Of a stretch of DNA of 64,000 nucleotides, positions 8,624-17,655 are shown one piece after another. The notes under the pieces are model-generated. The model worked only from the letters and a program-made list of their open reading frames with translations, made no database searches and had not been told where the DNA came from. The translations under genes and the position numbers were made by a program. The DNA is from an uncultured Alphaproteobacteria bacterium. GTDB taxonomy: Bacteria; Pseudomonadota; Alphaproteobacteria; HIMB59. The stretch lies in contig CACLUX010000001.1 in NCBI GenBank assembly GCA_902610255.1, positions 124,001 through 188,000 of the forward strand, in the 5' to 3' direction. How positions within the stretch are numbered: the first letter of the stretch is position 1; the number at the start of each line of letters is the position of its first letter.

Positions 8624-9253
8624 TTACTTTTTGGATTTATCTTCTTCTTTGATGGCTTTATCGTCTTGATTTTCTTGAGATTTTTTTGATACCCCTACCA
8701 TTGCTGGTCTTAGTAATCTATCATGCAATGTGTAGCCTGGTATTAGTTCTTGGACAATAGTTCCGGGCTCGCAGTCATTTTTTTCAATTTCCATCATGGC
8801 TTGGTGTAAATTATGGTCAAATTTTTGGTTTATACTTTCAATTTTTTTGATGCCAATTTTTTCGAAAGTGGCCATAGTGGATTGTGCAATTAGATCTAAA
8901 CCATCAACTACAGACTTTATGCTTTCATTAGATCTCACTTCTTCTGAAATACTTGATTTTGCTCTCTCTATATTGTCACCGATATTAATTATTTCTTTTG
9001 CAAAATTAGCTATACCGTATTTCAATGCATCTGATTGATCTTTTTCTGCCCTTTTTCTAAAGTTTTCTAGTTCAGCAACAGCTCTTAACCTTTGATCTTT
9101 TAAACTCTCAATTTCCTCTTTGAGTTTTTCGATTTCATCATCATTTGTATCTGAATTTTCATCTACATCAGTCTCATTGGTTTCTTGATTTTCTGTAACA
9201 TCTTCTTCTTCTTGGTGTTGAGCTTGGTCTTCGTATTTCTTATCTTCTTCCAT
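8624..9253 (-). CDS. grpE: Nucleotide exchange factor GrpE
   Basis: 209 residues. An acidic low-complexity N-terminus (1-45) leads to a long coiled coil (RAVAELENFRKRAEKD is the classic core) and the beta-domain ending with LHDRLLRPAMVGVSK. GrpE dimers release ADP from DnaK. The gene sits 10 nt after hrcA and 91 nt before dnaK, the common hrcA-grpE-dnaK-dnaJ order. The C-terminal tail is charged and probably disordered. Confidence 0.97.
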   Translation of the reverse strand: MEEDKKYEDQAQHQEEEDVTENQETNETDVDENSDTNDDEIEKLKEEIESLKDQRLRAVAELENFRKRAEKDQSDALKYGIANFAKEIINIGDNIERAKSSISEEVRSNESIKSVVDGLDLIAQSTMATFEKIGIKKIESINQKFDHNLHQAMMEIEKNDCEPGTIVQELIPGYTLHDRLLRPAMVGVSKKSQENQDDKAIKEEDKSKK

Positions 9254-9263
9254 AATAATTCCT

Positions 9264-10286
9264 TTATTTTTTTGATATTGTTTCAGACATATAGCTCACA
9301 ATAGGAACAATTCGCTGATAATCAATTCTTTTCGGACCTATGACACCAATAGCACCAGTGAGTCCATTTTTAGTTTTATAATTTGATAAAATCATAGATA
9401 AATTTGTATTTTTAAAAAAATTTGTATTACTCCCAATAAATATTTGCACTCCTTTTGATTTTTTCAAGGCCTTAATCATTTTGTTTGCCATTTTACCTGT
9501 TTCAATGTCACTCAAAAGCTCATTTATGCTGTCTAAATCTGTTTCTAAATTATTCTTAATTAAATTTGGAAGACCTCTAACAAAAAAAGTTTCTGTATTT
9601 TGAGACTTTTCAATTTTTATTCCTTTCAGCAATAGTTTTTTTGAAGTGTTGGTTATTTGATTTCTTGCTGATTTTATAAAAATTTTTATATTATTTTGAA
9701 TTTCTGTAGGTGACATAGATTTTGAAAACTTATTTATAAAGTTGCCAATACTATTTAAATCTTCTGTTTGAATATTTTCATCAATTTCTACTATTCTATT
9801 TGATGTATACCCATCTTCGTGCTCGATAATGAATATTACTTTATGATTATCGATTTTGTGAAAGTCAATTTTTCTAATTTTTGTTATTTTTTCATTATTA
9901 ATAACAAGACTAGCTTGTTTAGATAGACCATTTAAAGTGTTAGTAATTATTTCTTGTTCATTTAAAAGATTATTCATTTTAGATGACTTCTCAATAATCT
10001 CTTTTTCACTTTTACTAATTGATCCTGGCTCTAAAAGTGCATGAGTATAAAATTGTAAACCTAGATCAGTTGGTATACTACCTGCAGAGAAATGACCTTT
10101 TTGTATGAGTCCGTGAAAATTTATTTCGTTTAAAACATTCCTTATTGTTGCTGGAGAAAGTTTATAAGAAATTTTTGAACTAAGTGCTTTGGAGCCCATA
10201 GGCTCGCCTGTTTTCAAGTAACTTTCAACAAGTGACTTAAATATAAGCTTTGATCGAGCTCCAATATCTGTAATTTTTTTATTCAT
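9264..10286 (-). CDS. hrcA: Heat-inducible transcription repressor HrcA
   Basis: 340 residues. The N-terminal winged helix (about 1-75) contains the family signature around GSKALSSKISYKLSPATIRN, followed by GLIQKGHFSAGSIPTDLG. The dimerisation/GAF-like domain ends with GAIGVIGPKRIDYQRIVPIV. HrcA represses genes with a CIRCE operator, usually groESL, and is refolded by GroEL. No CIRCE palindrome is visible upstream of hrcA, grpE or dnaK here, so its target must lie elsewhere. It diverges from rph with a 41-nt gap. Confidence 0.96.
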   Translation of the reverse strand: MNKKITDIGARSKLIFKSLVESYLKTGEPMGSKALSSKISYKLSPATIRNVLNEINFHGLIQKGHFSAGSIPTDLGLQFYTHALLEPGSISKSEKEIIEKSSKMNNLLNEQEIITNTLNGLSKQASLVINNEKITKIRKIDFHKIDNHKVIFIIEHEDGYTSNRIVEIDENIQTEDLNSIGNFINKFSKSMSPTEIQNNIKIFIKSARNQITNTSKKLLLKGIKIEKSQNTETFFVRGLPNLIKNNLETDLDSINELLSDIETGKMANKMIKALKKSKGVQIFIGSNTNFFKNTNLSMILSNYKTKNGLTGAIGVIGPKRIDYQRIVPIVSYMSETISKK

Positions 10287-10327
10287 TAATCCTAATTAAT
10301 CTTATAATTTAAAATAATAATACATAA

Positions 10328-11053
10328 ATGTCTGGATATACAAGAAATGATAGAGAACTCTCTAAAATTAGAAATTTAGAAATAATTCCAGGCTTCCAAC
10401 CAAATAATCAATCATCATGTTTAGTTAAATTAGGAAATACTCATGTCTGCTGCTCAGCGATTATTGAAGATAGAGTTCCTGGATTTTTAAGAAATTCCGG
10501 GAAAGGTTGGTTAACTGCAGAATATGGTATGTTACCTTCATCTACATCTGAAAGAATGGACAGAGAGGCAGCCAAAGGTAGGCAGTCTGGAAGAACACAA
10601 GAAATTCAGAGACTTATTGGAAGAAGTTTAAGGTGTGCTGTTAATTTAGATATACTTGGCGAAAAAACTATCAAGATTGATTGTGATGTGATTAGTGCTG
10701 ACGGAGGAACAAGGACAGCGTCTATCATTGGCGGATACGTTAGTCTTGTTCGATCAATTAATGAGTTCAAAAATAAATTTAATTTATCAAAGGCAATTAT
10801 AGTAAATCAAGTTGCAGCAATATCGGTAGGTGTTGTTAAAGGAACATCATGCATAGATTTAAATTATATTGAAGACTCGAGTGCTGAGGTAGATTGCAAT
10901 GTGGTAATGGCAAATGATGGTCAATTTATTGAGTTTCAATCTACTGGTGAAGAGGCTAAATTTAGCAAGAAAACTATTATGAGCTTTATAGAACTAGTTG
11001 AGGGAACGATGCCAGAAATTTTCAATATACAAAACTTGGCAATTGAAAAATAA
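10328..11053 (+). CDS. rph: Ribonuclease PH
   Basis: 241 residues, the usual length. Phosphorolytic 3'-5' exonuclease that trims tRNA 3' ends. Family blocks include GWLTAEYGMLPSST, the arginine-rich GRQSGRTQEIQRLIGRSLR that shapes the hexamer channel and phosphate site, and DCDVISADGGTRTASI. Divergent from hrcA. Its last 11 bases overlap the likely start of rdgB, an order (hrcA, rph, rdgB) conserved across Alphaproteobacteria. Confidence 0.97.
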   Translation: MSGYTRNDRELSKIRNLEIIPGFQPNNQSSCLVKLGNTHVCCSAIIEDRVPGFLRNSGKGWLTAEYGMLPSSTSERMDREAAKGRQSGRTQEIQRLIGRSLRCAVNLDILGEKTIKIDCDVISADGGTRTASIIGGYVSLVRSINEFKNKFNLSKAIIVNQVAAISVGVVKGTSCIDLNYIEDSSAEVDCNVVMANDGQFIEFQSTGEEAKFSKKTIMSFIELVEGTMPEIFNIQNLAIEK

Positions 11054-11642
11054 TTTATTACTTGGCACTAATAATAGTGGAAAATTAAAAGAGTTTATTT
11101 TTTATATAAAGCACTTCAATCTATTTAGTGAATATGAAGTTTTAAATCTTAATAAATTTAACAATATTGGTGAACCTACTGAAGATGGTGAAACTTTTGA
11201 AGAAAATTGTGAAATTAAGTCAAAATATTTTTTAGATAAAACAAATACACTCGTACTATGTGATGATAGTGGATTTGTTGTAAATAAATTAAATAACTAT
11301 CCAGGAATAAAAACAGCAAGAGAAGCAAAAAAATTAGGTGGAGAGCAAAAGGTTATAGATTTTATTTTCAGCAAATTTGAAAACTTGAGTTATATTGATG
11401 CGACTTTTTTTTGTTCTATTTGCGTTTTAGGAAAAAACCTAAGATACATGGTATCAGGGTCCATACCAGGTTTGATAATTAAATATAAAAGAGGCAATGG
11501 TGGTTTTGGTTATGATCCATATTTTATTCCTACAGATAACAATAAGACATACGCTGAAATGAATGAGAAGCAAAAATTATTAAACTCTCACAGGTATGAA
11601 GCTTTTAAAAAATTATCTAATCAAATATTACAGGATAACTAA
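11043..11642 (+). CDS. rdgB: XTP/dITP diphosphatase (RdgB/HAM1)
   Basis: Removes inosine and xanthosine triphosphates from the nucleotide pool. Family marks are LLLGTNNSGKLKEF at the N-terminus, the metal site LCDDSGFVV, YPGIKTAREA, GNGGFGYDPYF and the C-terminal SHRYEAFKKL. An ATG in this frame exists at 10998, but it would put 15 unrelated residues before the conserved NNLLLGTNN block and lie deep in rph. The TTG at 11043 gives about 199 residues, the normal size, with an 11-nt overlap, so it is preferred. The 3' end overlaps the convergent lpoA-like gene by 26 nt. Confidence 0.93.
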   Translation: MKNNLLLGTNNSGKLKEFIFYIKHFNLFSEYEVLNLNKFNNIGEPTEDGETFEENCEIKSKYFLDKTNTLVLCDDSGFVVNKLNNYPGIKTAREAKKLGGEQKVIDFIFSKFENLSYIDATFFCSICVLGKNLRYMVSGSIPGLIIKYKRGNGGFGYDPYFIPTDNNKTYAEMNEKQKLLNSHRYEAFKKLSNQILQDN

Positions 11643-12693
11643 TCATCATATTTTCTAACGGTAATCTTCCAAAATCCTCATTATCAATAGCGCTTGGTAA
11701 AAAATTGTTCTTTAGAATTTGGTTAGCAATAGTAAGTGATATTTTTACTGAGGTCCTGAAGAAGAATTCCCGATGCGGTTCATCCATGGTAGTCAAATCG
11801 ATATTTTGCAAAAAAGTCCGATTAATAGGCTTATAATAATTTTCTAAATTCTTTCTTTGCTCTAAAAAATTGTCAATTAGGAATGTTCTCTCAAGAGGAT
11901 AAGTTCCGTCCTCTGTTGCTAAGTATCCCACTAAATCTTTATAGCTAAAAGTATCATCAAAAATAATTATGTTGTCATATATATTTAAGTCTCCCATCAA
12001 CTTCACTGATAATTCCAAATCTACTGCGCTGTCTCCAAATGGAGATGATTTAATATATTTTAATGGGTAGGTATCTTTAAAATATTCAAATAATTTTAAT
12101 CCATATTCGTTTTGTTTGTATAATACACCAAGTGAGTTTGATGAATTGATATAATCCCCAAGTATTTCAACGTGTTGGTAAGGGCTACTAAATACGAAAA
12201 GGATTTCATTATCTGCATACTTATTCATTACTGAGTAATCATTTGATAAAGAAATCGTGAATGTATTTTCACCAAGTCTATTAGGTAACTCGAACAAATC
12301 TTTTGAGTTGGTGGGACCTATAATGAGAGTATTTTTGATTTTATTTTGTATTTCATCAATTGAGTAAATAAATTCTATATTTTTTAAATCAGGAAAGTTA
12401 TCAATTTCTTCTAAAAAAACATCATAAAATAAGGATGTTGAAATATCATCCTCTGATAAAAAAAAGATTATTTTATCGATATTATTAAAGTCAATTATTT
12501 TATCCTCAGGTTTTGATGGCTTCTTTATTGTCTCGGCCTTCTCTATTTCATCCTCTTTTTCTTCCATAATTTCAATCTCTTCAACTTTTTCTGGTATTTT
12601 TTCAATCGGCTTTTTTTTTTCGATTGTTGTTGGGGCACAACTAAAAAATGATATTAATGTTAATAATATAGTTATATTTTTAAATAAATTCAT
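11617..12693 (-). CDS. Penicillin-binding protein activator-like lipoprotein (LpoA/LppC family)
   Basis: 358 residues. A lipoprotein signal with a cysteine near residue 19 (ISFFSCAP) is followed by a lysine/glutamate-rich linker to about residue 65. The rest has the look of a type-1 periplasmic binding fold (alternating strands and helices, for example NTLIIGPTNSKDLFEL). The family is the LppC/YraM group that activates peptidoglycan synthesis from the outer membrane. Position supports this: in many Proteobacteria this gene is next to rsmI and a BON lipoprotein, exactly as here. Sequence identity to E. coli LpoA is clearly low. Its start codon is 1 nt from that of rsmI on the other strand. Confidence 0.7.
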   Translation of the reverse strand: MNLFKNITILLTLISFFSCAPTTIEKKKPIEKIPEKVEEIEIMEEKEDEIEKAETIKKPSKPEDKIIDFNNIDKIIFFLSEDDISTSLFYDVFLEEIDNFPDLKNIEFIYSIDEIQNKIKNTLIIGPTNSKDLFELPNRLGENTFTISLSNDYSVMNKYADNEILFVFSSPYQHVEILGDYINSSNSLGVLYKQNEYGLKLFEYFKDTYPLKYIKSSPFGDSAVDLELSVKLMGDLNIYDNIIIFDDTFSYKDLVGYLATEDGTYPLERTFLIDNFLEQRKNLENYYKPINRTFLQNIDLTTMDEPHREFFFRTSVKISLTIANQILKNNFLPSAIDNEDFGRLPLENMMISYPVIFD

Positions 12694-12694
12694 A

Positions 12695-13513
12695 ATGAAC
12701 TCGGGTCTCTATTTAGTTTCAACTCCCATAGGAAATTTAGATGATATCACATTAAGAGCTATAAATGTTTTAAAAAATTCCAATTTAATTTTATGCGAAA
12801 ACACTACTAATAGTAAAAAGCTTTTAAAAAAGTATGGTATCAAAACTTCTTTGTCCAAGTACACTGATCACGACTTTAATAATAAGAAAAATTATATACA
12901 TAGATTATTAAAGTCTAATCAAGTGGTATCATTAATCTCAGACTCTGGTTCTCCCCTTATATCTGATCCAGGAAGCCAATTAATAAATTTTTTGTTTAAA
13001 AATCAGATAAAAGTATATTCGATACCTGGTGCTAGTGCCTTAATCTCTGGTATTCAATTAAGTGGTTTTTTAAATAAAAAAAAATTTACCTTTATCGGTT
13101 TTCTTCCCAAAAAAAAAGAACATAAAGAAAAGACACTTTTAGAGAATAAAATTAATAATTTAATAATTTACTCAACTAAACAACAATTACAGAAAGATGT
13201 CTATGCTATTGCATCTATTTCGGAAACATTTGAGGTTATTTTACTTAAAGAGCTTACAAAATTATATGAGGAGAGAATTTATATAGATTACAAAAATTAT
13301 GAAAATTTTAATTACTCTGAACTTAAAGGTGAGTTAGTTTTAGCGGTGAGCATTGAAAAAGAGGCTGACAAAATTGAAGACATCAATTTTAAAGATATAA
13401 AGGCGATAATTAACGAGGTAGGTGTAAAAAAGGCTTATCAACAGCTTAAAAGTAAGTATAAAATATCAAGGAATGATTTTTACAAATTATCAATTGATTT
13501 AAAGGATGATTAA
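12695..13513 (+). CDS. rsmI: 16S rRNA (cytidine-1402-2'-O)-methyltransferase
   Basis: 272 residues of the tetrapyrrole-methylase fold. SAM-binding and family motifs are LYLVSTPIGNLDDITLRA at the N-terminus, SDSGSPLISDPG around 85-96 and PGASALISGIQLSGF. The usual ED-T-R motif reads ENTTNS here. It modifies C1402 in the decoding centre of the 30S subunit. It diverges from the lpoA-like gene with only 1 nt between the start codons and shows no Shine-Dalgarno sequence. Its 3' end overlaps the BON lipoprotein gene by 8 nt. Confidence 0.95.
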   Translation: MNSGLYLVSTPIGNLDDITLRAINVLKNSNLILCENTTNSKKLLKKYGIKTSLSKYTDHDFNNKKNYIHRLLKSNQVVSLISDSGSPLISDPGSQLINFLFKNQIKVYSIPGASALISGIQLSGFLNKKKFTFIGFLPKKKEHKEKTLLENKINNLIIYSTKQQLQKDVYAIASISETFEVILLKELTKLYEERIYIDYKNYENFNYSELKGELVLAVSIEKEADKIEDINFKDIKAIINEVGVKKAYQQLKSKYKISRNDFYKLSIDLKDD

Positions 13514-14069
13514 GAATTTTATAATTCTACTATCGATGTTTTTCATTGGTTGTGGACCGTCACTTGTATCTACAGGTGCAAAAACTGTTATTAAAGAAAA
13601 CGAGGATGAAAAAACATTTAGTGAAAGTTGGGATGATGCCACTATTAAACTTGGTATAAAAGAGAAATATTTCTCTTACGATGCAACTTTATTTACAAGA
13701 ATCGATGTTGAAGTTCAATTAGGCAAAGTTCTTTTAACAGGAGTAGTGCCCTACGGTGACATGCGCTTGGAAGCGGTAAGGCTAGCTTGGCAACAAGATG
13801 GTGTAAATGAAGTACTAAATGAAATATCTATTGATACCGGATATGGGCTTGATGATATAGCCAAAGATAAATTTATAAGTACACAACTTTTTACAAAGAT
13901 TTTTACAGACTCTAATATAAAAAAATTTAAATACGATTTTGAAGTACAAAAACAAATTGTATATCTGTTTGGTGTTTCCAGTGATCAAAAAGAAATAGAT
14001 ATGGTAATTGAACACGCTAAAAACGTGAAAGGTGTCTTAGATATAATTAATTACATTCAAATGAGATAG
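13506..14069 (+). CDS. BON-domain lipoprotein (YraP/DolP-like)
   Basis: 187 residues. The N-terminus MIKNFIILLSMFFIGCGPS is a lipoprotein signal with the lipid cysteine at residue 16. Two BON-like units follow, about 45-110 (VEVQLGKVLLTGVVPYGDMRLEAVRLAW) and 115-185 (QKQIVYLFGVSSDQKEIDMVIEHAKNV quoted only in part here as a strand-helix-helix pattern). BON proteins bind phospholipid and maintain the outer membrane; YraP/DolP is the model. The rsmI-lpoA neighbourhood matches the E. coli yraL-yraM-yraP cluster. One base separates it from the convergent HIT gene. Confidence 0.8.
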   Translation: MIKNFIILLSMFFIGCGPSLVSTGAKTVIKENEDEKTFSESWDDATIKLGIKEKYFSYDATLFTRIDVEVQLGKVLLTGVVPYGDMRLEAVRLAWQQDGVNEVLNEISIDTGYGLDDIAKDKFISTQLFTKIFTDSNIKKFKYDFEVQKQIVYLFGVSSDQKEIDMVIEHAKNVKGVLDIINYIQMR

Positions 14070-14070
14070 C

Positions 14071-14406
14071 CTAAAAGTCTGCTAACAAATGTAGATGAAA
14101 GTGAAATACCTCTTGGCCGCCATCTTTTCCTTTATGTGTCTTAATTTGAAAACCCTTATCTTTTAGACCTAAAATATTTATTATTTCTTCGACAGATTTC
14201 CAGAAATTGGTTTGGTATAAGTTGTCTGCGTTTTGTAAAAAATCAGAAATATCTAATAAAGGTTTCTTGGGTATAATTAAAATATGAGTTTTTGCTTTTG
14301 GGTTAATATCTTTGAATGAAAGCACATAATCATTTTCAAAAACCTTATCACAAGGAATCTCACCTTTTAAAATTTTTGCAAAAATATTTTCTTTATCATA
14401 GCTCAT
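14071..14406 (-). CDS. HIT-family protein (HinT-like)
   Basis: 111 residues with the full HIT pattern: IFAKILKGEIPCDKVFEND at the N-terminus, KAKTHILIIPKKP in the middle and the histidine triad HFHLHLL at the end. HinT proteins hydrolyse aminoacyl- or phosphoramidate-AMP. It overlaps hisF by 4 nt and so belongs to the his operon. In related genomes hisE commonly follows hisF; here the HIT gene follows directly and hisE is not in the window. The protein stops soon after the triad (LLADF), slightly shorter than usual. Confidence 0.9.
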   Translation of the reverse strand: MSYDKENIFAKILKGEIPCDKVFENDYVLSFKDINPKAKTHILIIPKKPLLDISDFLQNADNLYQTNFWKSVEEIINILGLKDKGFQIKTHKGKDGGQEVFHFHLHLLADF

Positions 14407-15155
14407 ATTCTAACAGGGACACCCTTTCTACTAAGATATTTTTTTACAGTCTTAATTTTATATTTTCCAGAGTGAAATACACTTGCAGCTAATAAGCCAG
14501 TGGATTTTGTCAAATAACCTAAATAAAAATGTTCTAAATTCCCAACACCGCCACTAGCAATTACAGGAATTCTAACACTACTGGTCACTTTTTTTAGCAT
14601 GTTACTATCGAAACCATTCTGAACCCCATCTGTATCCATTGAAGTCATTAATATCTCTCCAGCCCCAAGAGACTGTGCTTGTTTTGCCCAATTAATTAGT
14701 TCATTTCTTGTGATTTCTCTTCCGCCTTTGATGACAACTTTCATTTTATTATTAAATCTTTTTCCATCTATTGCTACAACTATACATTGGGAGCCATGTC
14801 TCAATGAAGCTTGTCTTATTAATCTTGGATTTTTTACTGCTGCTGAATTAATTGATACTTTATCTGCTCCAGCATTAAGCAAATCTGTTATATCGCTCAA
14901 ATCTGAAACTCCTCCACCTACAGTTAAGGGGATATTTATAACCTTAGCTACGGATTCAACAGTTTTAATAAATGTTTTTCTATTTTGATATGATGCGTTT
15001 ATATCAAGCATACAAAGCTCATCGGCTCCTGATAAAGAGTAATATTTTGCCATTTCAACTGCATTACCCATGACTCTTATGTTTTTAAAATTAACACCCT
15101 TAACAACTTTATTTTTAATTACATCAAGACAAGGAATTATTCTTGTTTTAAGCAT
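14403..15155 (-). CDS. hisF: Imidazole glycerol phosphate synthase, cyclase subunit
   Basis: 250 residues, a complete (beta/alpha)8 barrel. The two catalytic aspartates fall at the canonical positions, D11 (IPCLDV) and D130 (VVAIDGKR). Phosphate-binding loops are TVGGGV and IASGGVG. With HisH it turns PRFAR and ammonia into imidazole glycerol phosphate and AICAR. It overlaps hisA by 8 nt upstream and the HIT gene by 4 nt downstream. The AICAR released feeds PurH, encoded at 51.6 kb. Confidence 0.98.
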   Translation of the reverse strand: MLKTRIIPCLDVIKNKVVKGVNFKNIRVMGNAVEMAKYYSLSGADELCMLDINASYQNRKTFIKTVESVAKVINIPLTVGGGVSDLSDITDLLNAGADKVSINSAAVKNPRLIRQASLRHGSQCIVVAIDGKRFNNKMKVVIKGGREITRNELINWAKQAQSLGAGEILMTSMDTDGVQNGFDSNMLKKVTSSVRIPVIASGGVGNLEHFYLGYLTKSTGLLAASVFHSGKYKIKTVKKYLSRKGVPVRI

Positions 15156-15858
15156 TAAACTGCGCCAGACTATCTATAGATATTTTATTTTCGTATATGG
15201 CTTTACCTACAACAACATTATTAAAACCGTTTAATCTACTTAATTCAATATCGTTAAGGTCCTTAACCCCTCCTCCGATAGTAATATGCTTGTCAGTTAA
15301 TTTTTTTATAGAATTAAACGTTTCCATATTTAGGCCTGAAAGCATCCCATCATTAGCGACATCAGTGACAAAGTAGGAATGAATAGGTCGGTCATTATAT
15401 TTATCTATAATATGCTTTAAAGATTGATTTGTTGTCTCTTGCCAGCCATGAGAAGCAATTTGATTATTTTTTATATCCAAAGCGATGGATAGTTTTTCAA
15501 TTAAAGTGTCGTCAAAATTTAAAACGTCATCAATATTCTTTATTGCAAAAGTTCCAATCACAATTGTATTAAATCCTTCGTTAATTTTATCAATAATAGC
15601 ATCTTTGCTTCTTATACCTCCAGCAACTTCAATATTAATATCAATTTTTCTTCTAATTTGGTTAAGAACTTTATTGTTATTGCCTTTACCTAAAGTAGCA
15701 TCTAAGTCGACGACGTGGATAGTATTGAAACCTGCATCTTGATATGTTTTAGCCATATCAATGGGAGAATACTGATAGATTGTTTTATCATCGGCAATTC
15801 CTTTAGTTAATCGAACACATTTTCCATCTATTATGTCAATTGCTGGAAATATATTCAT
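15148..15858 (-). CDS. hisA: Phosphoribosylformimino-5-aminoimidazole carboxamide ribotide isomerase
   Basis: 236 residues. Catalytic D8 in IFPAIDIIDGKCVRL and the second-half aspartate in YFVTDVANDGML, with phosphate loops EVAGGIRS and TIGGGVKD. It performs the Amadori rearrangement of ProFAR to PRFAR. Gene junctions of 4 and 8 nt place it in the hisB-hisH-hisA-hisF operon. Confidence 0.98.
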   Translation of the reverse strand: MNIFPAIDIIDGKCVRLTKGIADDKTIYQYSPIDMAKTYQDAGFNTIHVVDLDATLGKGNNNKVLNQIRRKIDINIEVAGGIRSKDAIIDKINEGFNTIVIGTFAIKNIDDVLNFDDTLIEKLSIALDIKNNQIASHGWQETTNQSLKHIIDKYNDRPIHSYFVTDVANDGMLSGLNMETFNSIKKLTDKHITIGGGVKDLNDIELSRLNGFNNVVVGKAIYENKISIDSLAQFNA

Positions 15859-16484
15859 GTTTTCAAAATATAATTTTTTATCAGATTTAGGCCGTGTTTA
15901 TGGCTTTTTTCAGGATGAAATTGTACTCCATAAATATTGCCTTTCTTTACAATAGAAGGAAATTTTTTACCATAAAGAGTGAAAGCTAAAACATCTGATT
16001 TTTTTATGTTTTGGAAAATGTAACTATGAACAAAGTAGAAATCCCTCTTATCGAAACTATTTGTAACTATGGTGTCATCTTTGTTTAGGTTAATAGTGTT
16101 CCAACCCATATGAGGAATTATAAGTTTTTTATTTTTAAATTTTTTAATGTCTCCATTAATAATTCCTAATCCTCTTGTAGTCTTATCTTCATAGCCCCAA
16201 TCAGATAAAATTTGCATCCCAACGCATATACCTAAGTATGAAGAGTTATTTTCTAAGTATTTTTTTAATGGTTTAATAATTTTTAATTTTTTTAAATTTG
16301 ACATAAGAGTGGCATAAGCACCTTGTCCAGGCAAAATAATTTTATCAAACGAAGAATAATTAAAATGACTTTTAATAATCTTTAATTGGTATGGTCTTCC
16401 TTTAATAATATCTTTGATTGCTTTATTGATCGATCCAATATTTCCAGATTGCCCGTCAATAAGTCCTATGACTTTCTTTTTCAA
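15855..16484 (-). CDS. hisH: Imidazole glycerol phosphate synthase, glutamine amidotransferase subunit
   Basis: 209 residues, class I amidotransferase. The triad is C87 (YLGICVGMQ), H189 and E191 (GVQFHPEKS); the oxyanion strand is LPGQGAYATL. It supplies ammonia from glutamine to HisF through the barrel. An unusual point is GQSGNIGSI near the N-terminus, where many homologues read DYGMGNLRSV; the change spares catalytic residues. It overlaps hisB and hisA by 4 nt each. Confidence 0.96.
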   Translation of the reverse strand: MKKKVIGLIDGQSGNIGSINKAIKDIIKGRPYQLKIIKSHFNYSSFDKIILPGQGAYATLMSNLKKLKIIKPLKKYLENNSSYLGICVGMQILSDWGYEDKTTRGLGIINGDIKKFKNKKLIIPHMGWNTINLNKDDTIVTNSFDKRDFYFVHSYIFQNIKKSDVLAFTLYGKKFPSIVKKGNIYGVQFHPEKSHKHGLNLIKNYILKT

Positions 16485-17065
16485 AGTTTCCCTTTAGAGC
16501 TCGGAATATTTATTTTTCTTGGATCAATAGATATTGCTTTTTTCAAGGATAACGCAAATGATTTAAAACAACTTTCAATAATGTGGTGATTATTTTTTCC
16601 ATATAATGTTTCGATATGACAATTCATTCTTGACTCAGTGACTATAGATTTAAAAAATTCAGAAAATAACTCCTGGTCCATTCCGCCTACTTTTTCTAAA
16701 GATGTTTTTACATTCCAAATAAAATATGGGCGATTACATAGATCAATAACTGATCTTGTTAATGTTTCATCAAAAGAAACATAAGAGTATGCAAATCGTG
16801 TTATGGCCTTTTTATCACCAAGAGCATTTTTTATACTCTCTCCTAAAGCAATGCCAACATCTTCAACAGTATGATGCATATCAACTTTTAGGTCGCCATT
16901 ACATTTTAACTCTATATCTATCAAACTGTGGGTGCTTATTTGTTGAAGCATATGATCAAAAAAAGCAATCCCAGTATCAATTTTATTTACTCCAGAGCCA
17001 TCGAGATTAATTTTTATTGATATATTTGTTTCTTTTGTGTCTCTATTAAATGTAAATTCACGCAT
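16481..17065 (-). CDS. hisB: Imidazoleglycerol-phosphate dehydratase
   Basis: 194 residues, the monofunctional dehydratase without the N-terminal phosphatase domain found in enterobacteria, as is usual for Alphaproteobacteria. Manganese ligands lie in FFDHMLQQISTHS, DMHHTVEDVG and the C-terminal NNHHIIESCFKSFA. First gene of the his operon; it diverges from hslV with 38 nt between the starts, so promoters for both are compressed there. Confidence 0.98.
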   Translation of the reverse strand: MREFTFNRDTKETNISIKINLDGSGVNKIDTGIAFFDHMLQQISTHSLIDIELKCNGDLKVDMHHTVEDVGIALGESIKNALGDKKAITRFAYSYVSFDETLTRSVIDLCNRPYFIWNVKTSLEKVGGMDQELFSEFFKSIVTESRMNCHIETLYGKNNHHIIESCFKSFALSLKKAISIDPRKINIPSSKGKL

Positions 17066-17103
17066 TTGTAATCAGCTTTTTAGTACCTATATTTATAGGA
17101 ATA

Positions 17104-17655
17104 ATGGATAAAAATAAAACAATAATACGCTCGACAACTGTTGTTTGCGTTCGTGATAATGAGAGTGTTGTCATAGCATCTGACGGTCAAGTAACTTTGG
17201 GTACATCTGTAATTAAGTCAAACGCCAATAAGATTAGAACATTTCATAATGATCAAATTATTGTTGGGTTTGCTGGATCAACAGCCGATGCATTAACTCT
17301 TTTTGATAGACTGGAAAAAAAGTGTGAAGAATTTTCATATAATCTGAAAAGGGCTTGTGTCGAATTAGCAAAAGATTGGAGAACCGACAGGTATCTTAGG
17401 AGATTAGAGTCAATGATTATTGCAGCTGACAAAAGTGAAACATATCTTATTAGTGGAACCGGGGACGTTCTGGAACCTCAAGAAGGTATAGTTGCAATTG
17501 GATCAGGTGGCAACTTTGCTCTGAGCGCAGCAAGGGCTCTAAAAAGAAAATCTAATTTGTCTGCAAAAGAAATTGCAGAAGAGTCACTTAAAGTTGCAGC
17601 AGAACTTTGTATTTATACAAATGATACTTTAAATATCTCAGAAATTAAAATCTAA
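17104..17655 (+). CDS. hslV: ATP-dependent protease subunit HslV (ClpQ)
   Basis: 183 residues. The catalytic threonine lies in the STTVVCVRD motif after about ten residues, so the enzyme needs removal of a short propeptide, as in many alphaproteobacterial HslV proteins. The family core is VVIASDGQVTLGTSVIKSNA. HslV forms the double-ring peptidase that works with HslU. The stop and the hslU start share one base, so translation is coupled. Confidence 0.97.
   Translation: MDKNKTIIRSTTVVCVRDNESVVIASDGQVTLGTSVIKSNANKIRTFHNDQIIVGFAGSTADALTLFDRLEKKCEEFSYNLKRACVELAKDWRTDRYLRRLESMIIAADKSETYLISGTGDVLEPQEGIVAIGSGGNFALSAARALKRKSNLSAKEIAEESLKVAAELCIYTNDTLNISEIKI

Noticed and set aside
10287-10327. CIRCE operator before hrcA
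   Set aside because: No TTAGCACTC-N9-GAGTGCTAA palindrome, even allowing several mismatches, was found here or upstream of grpE and dnaK.
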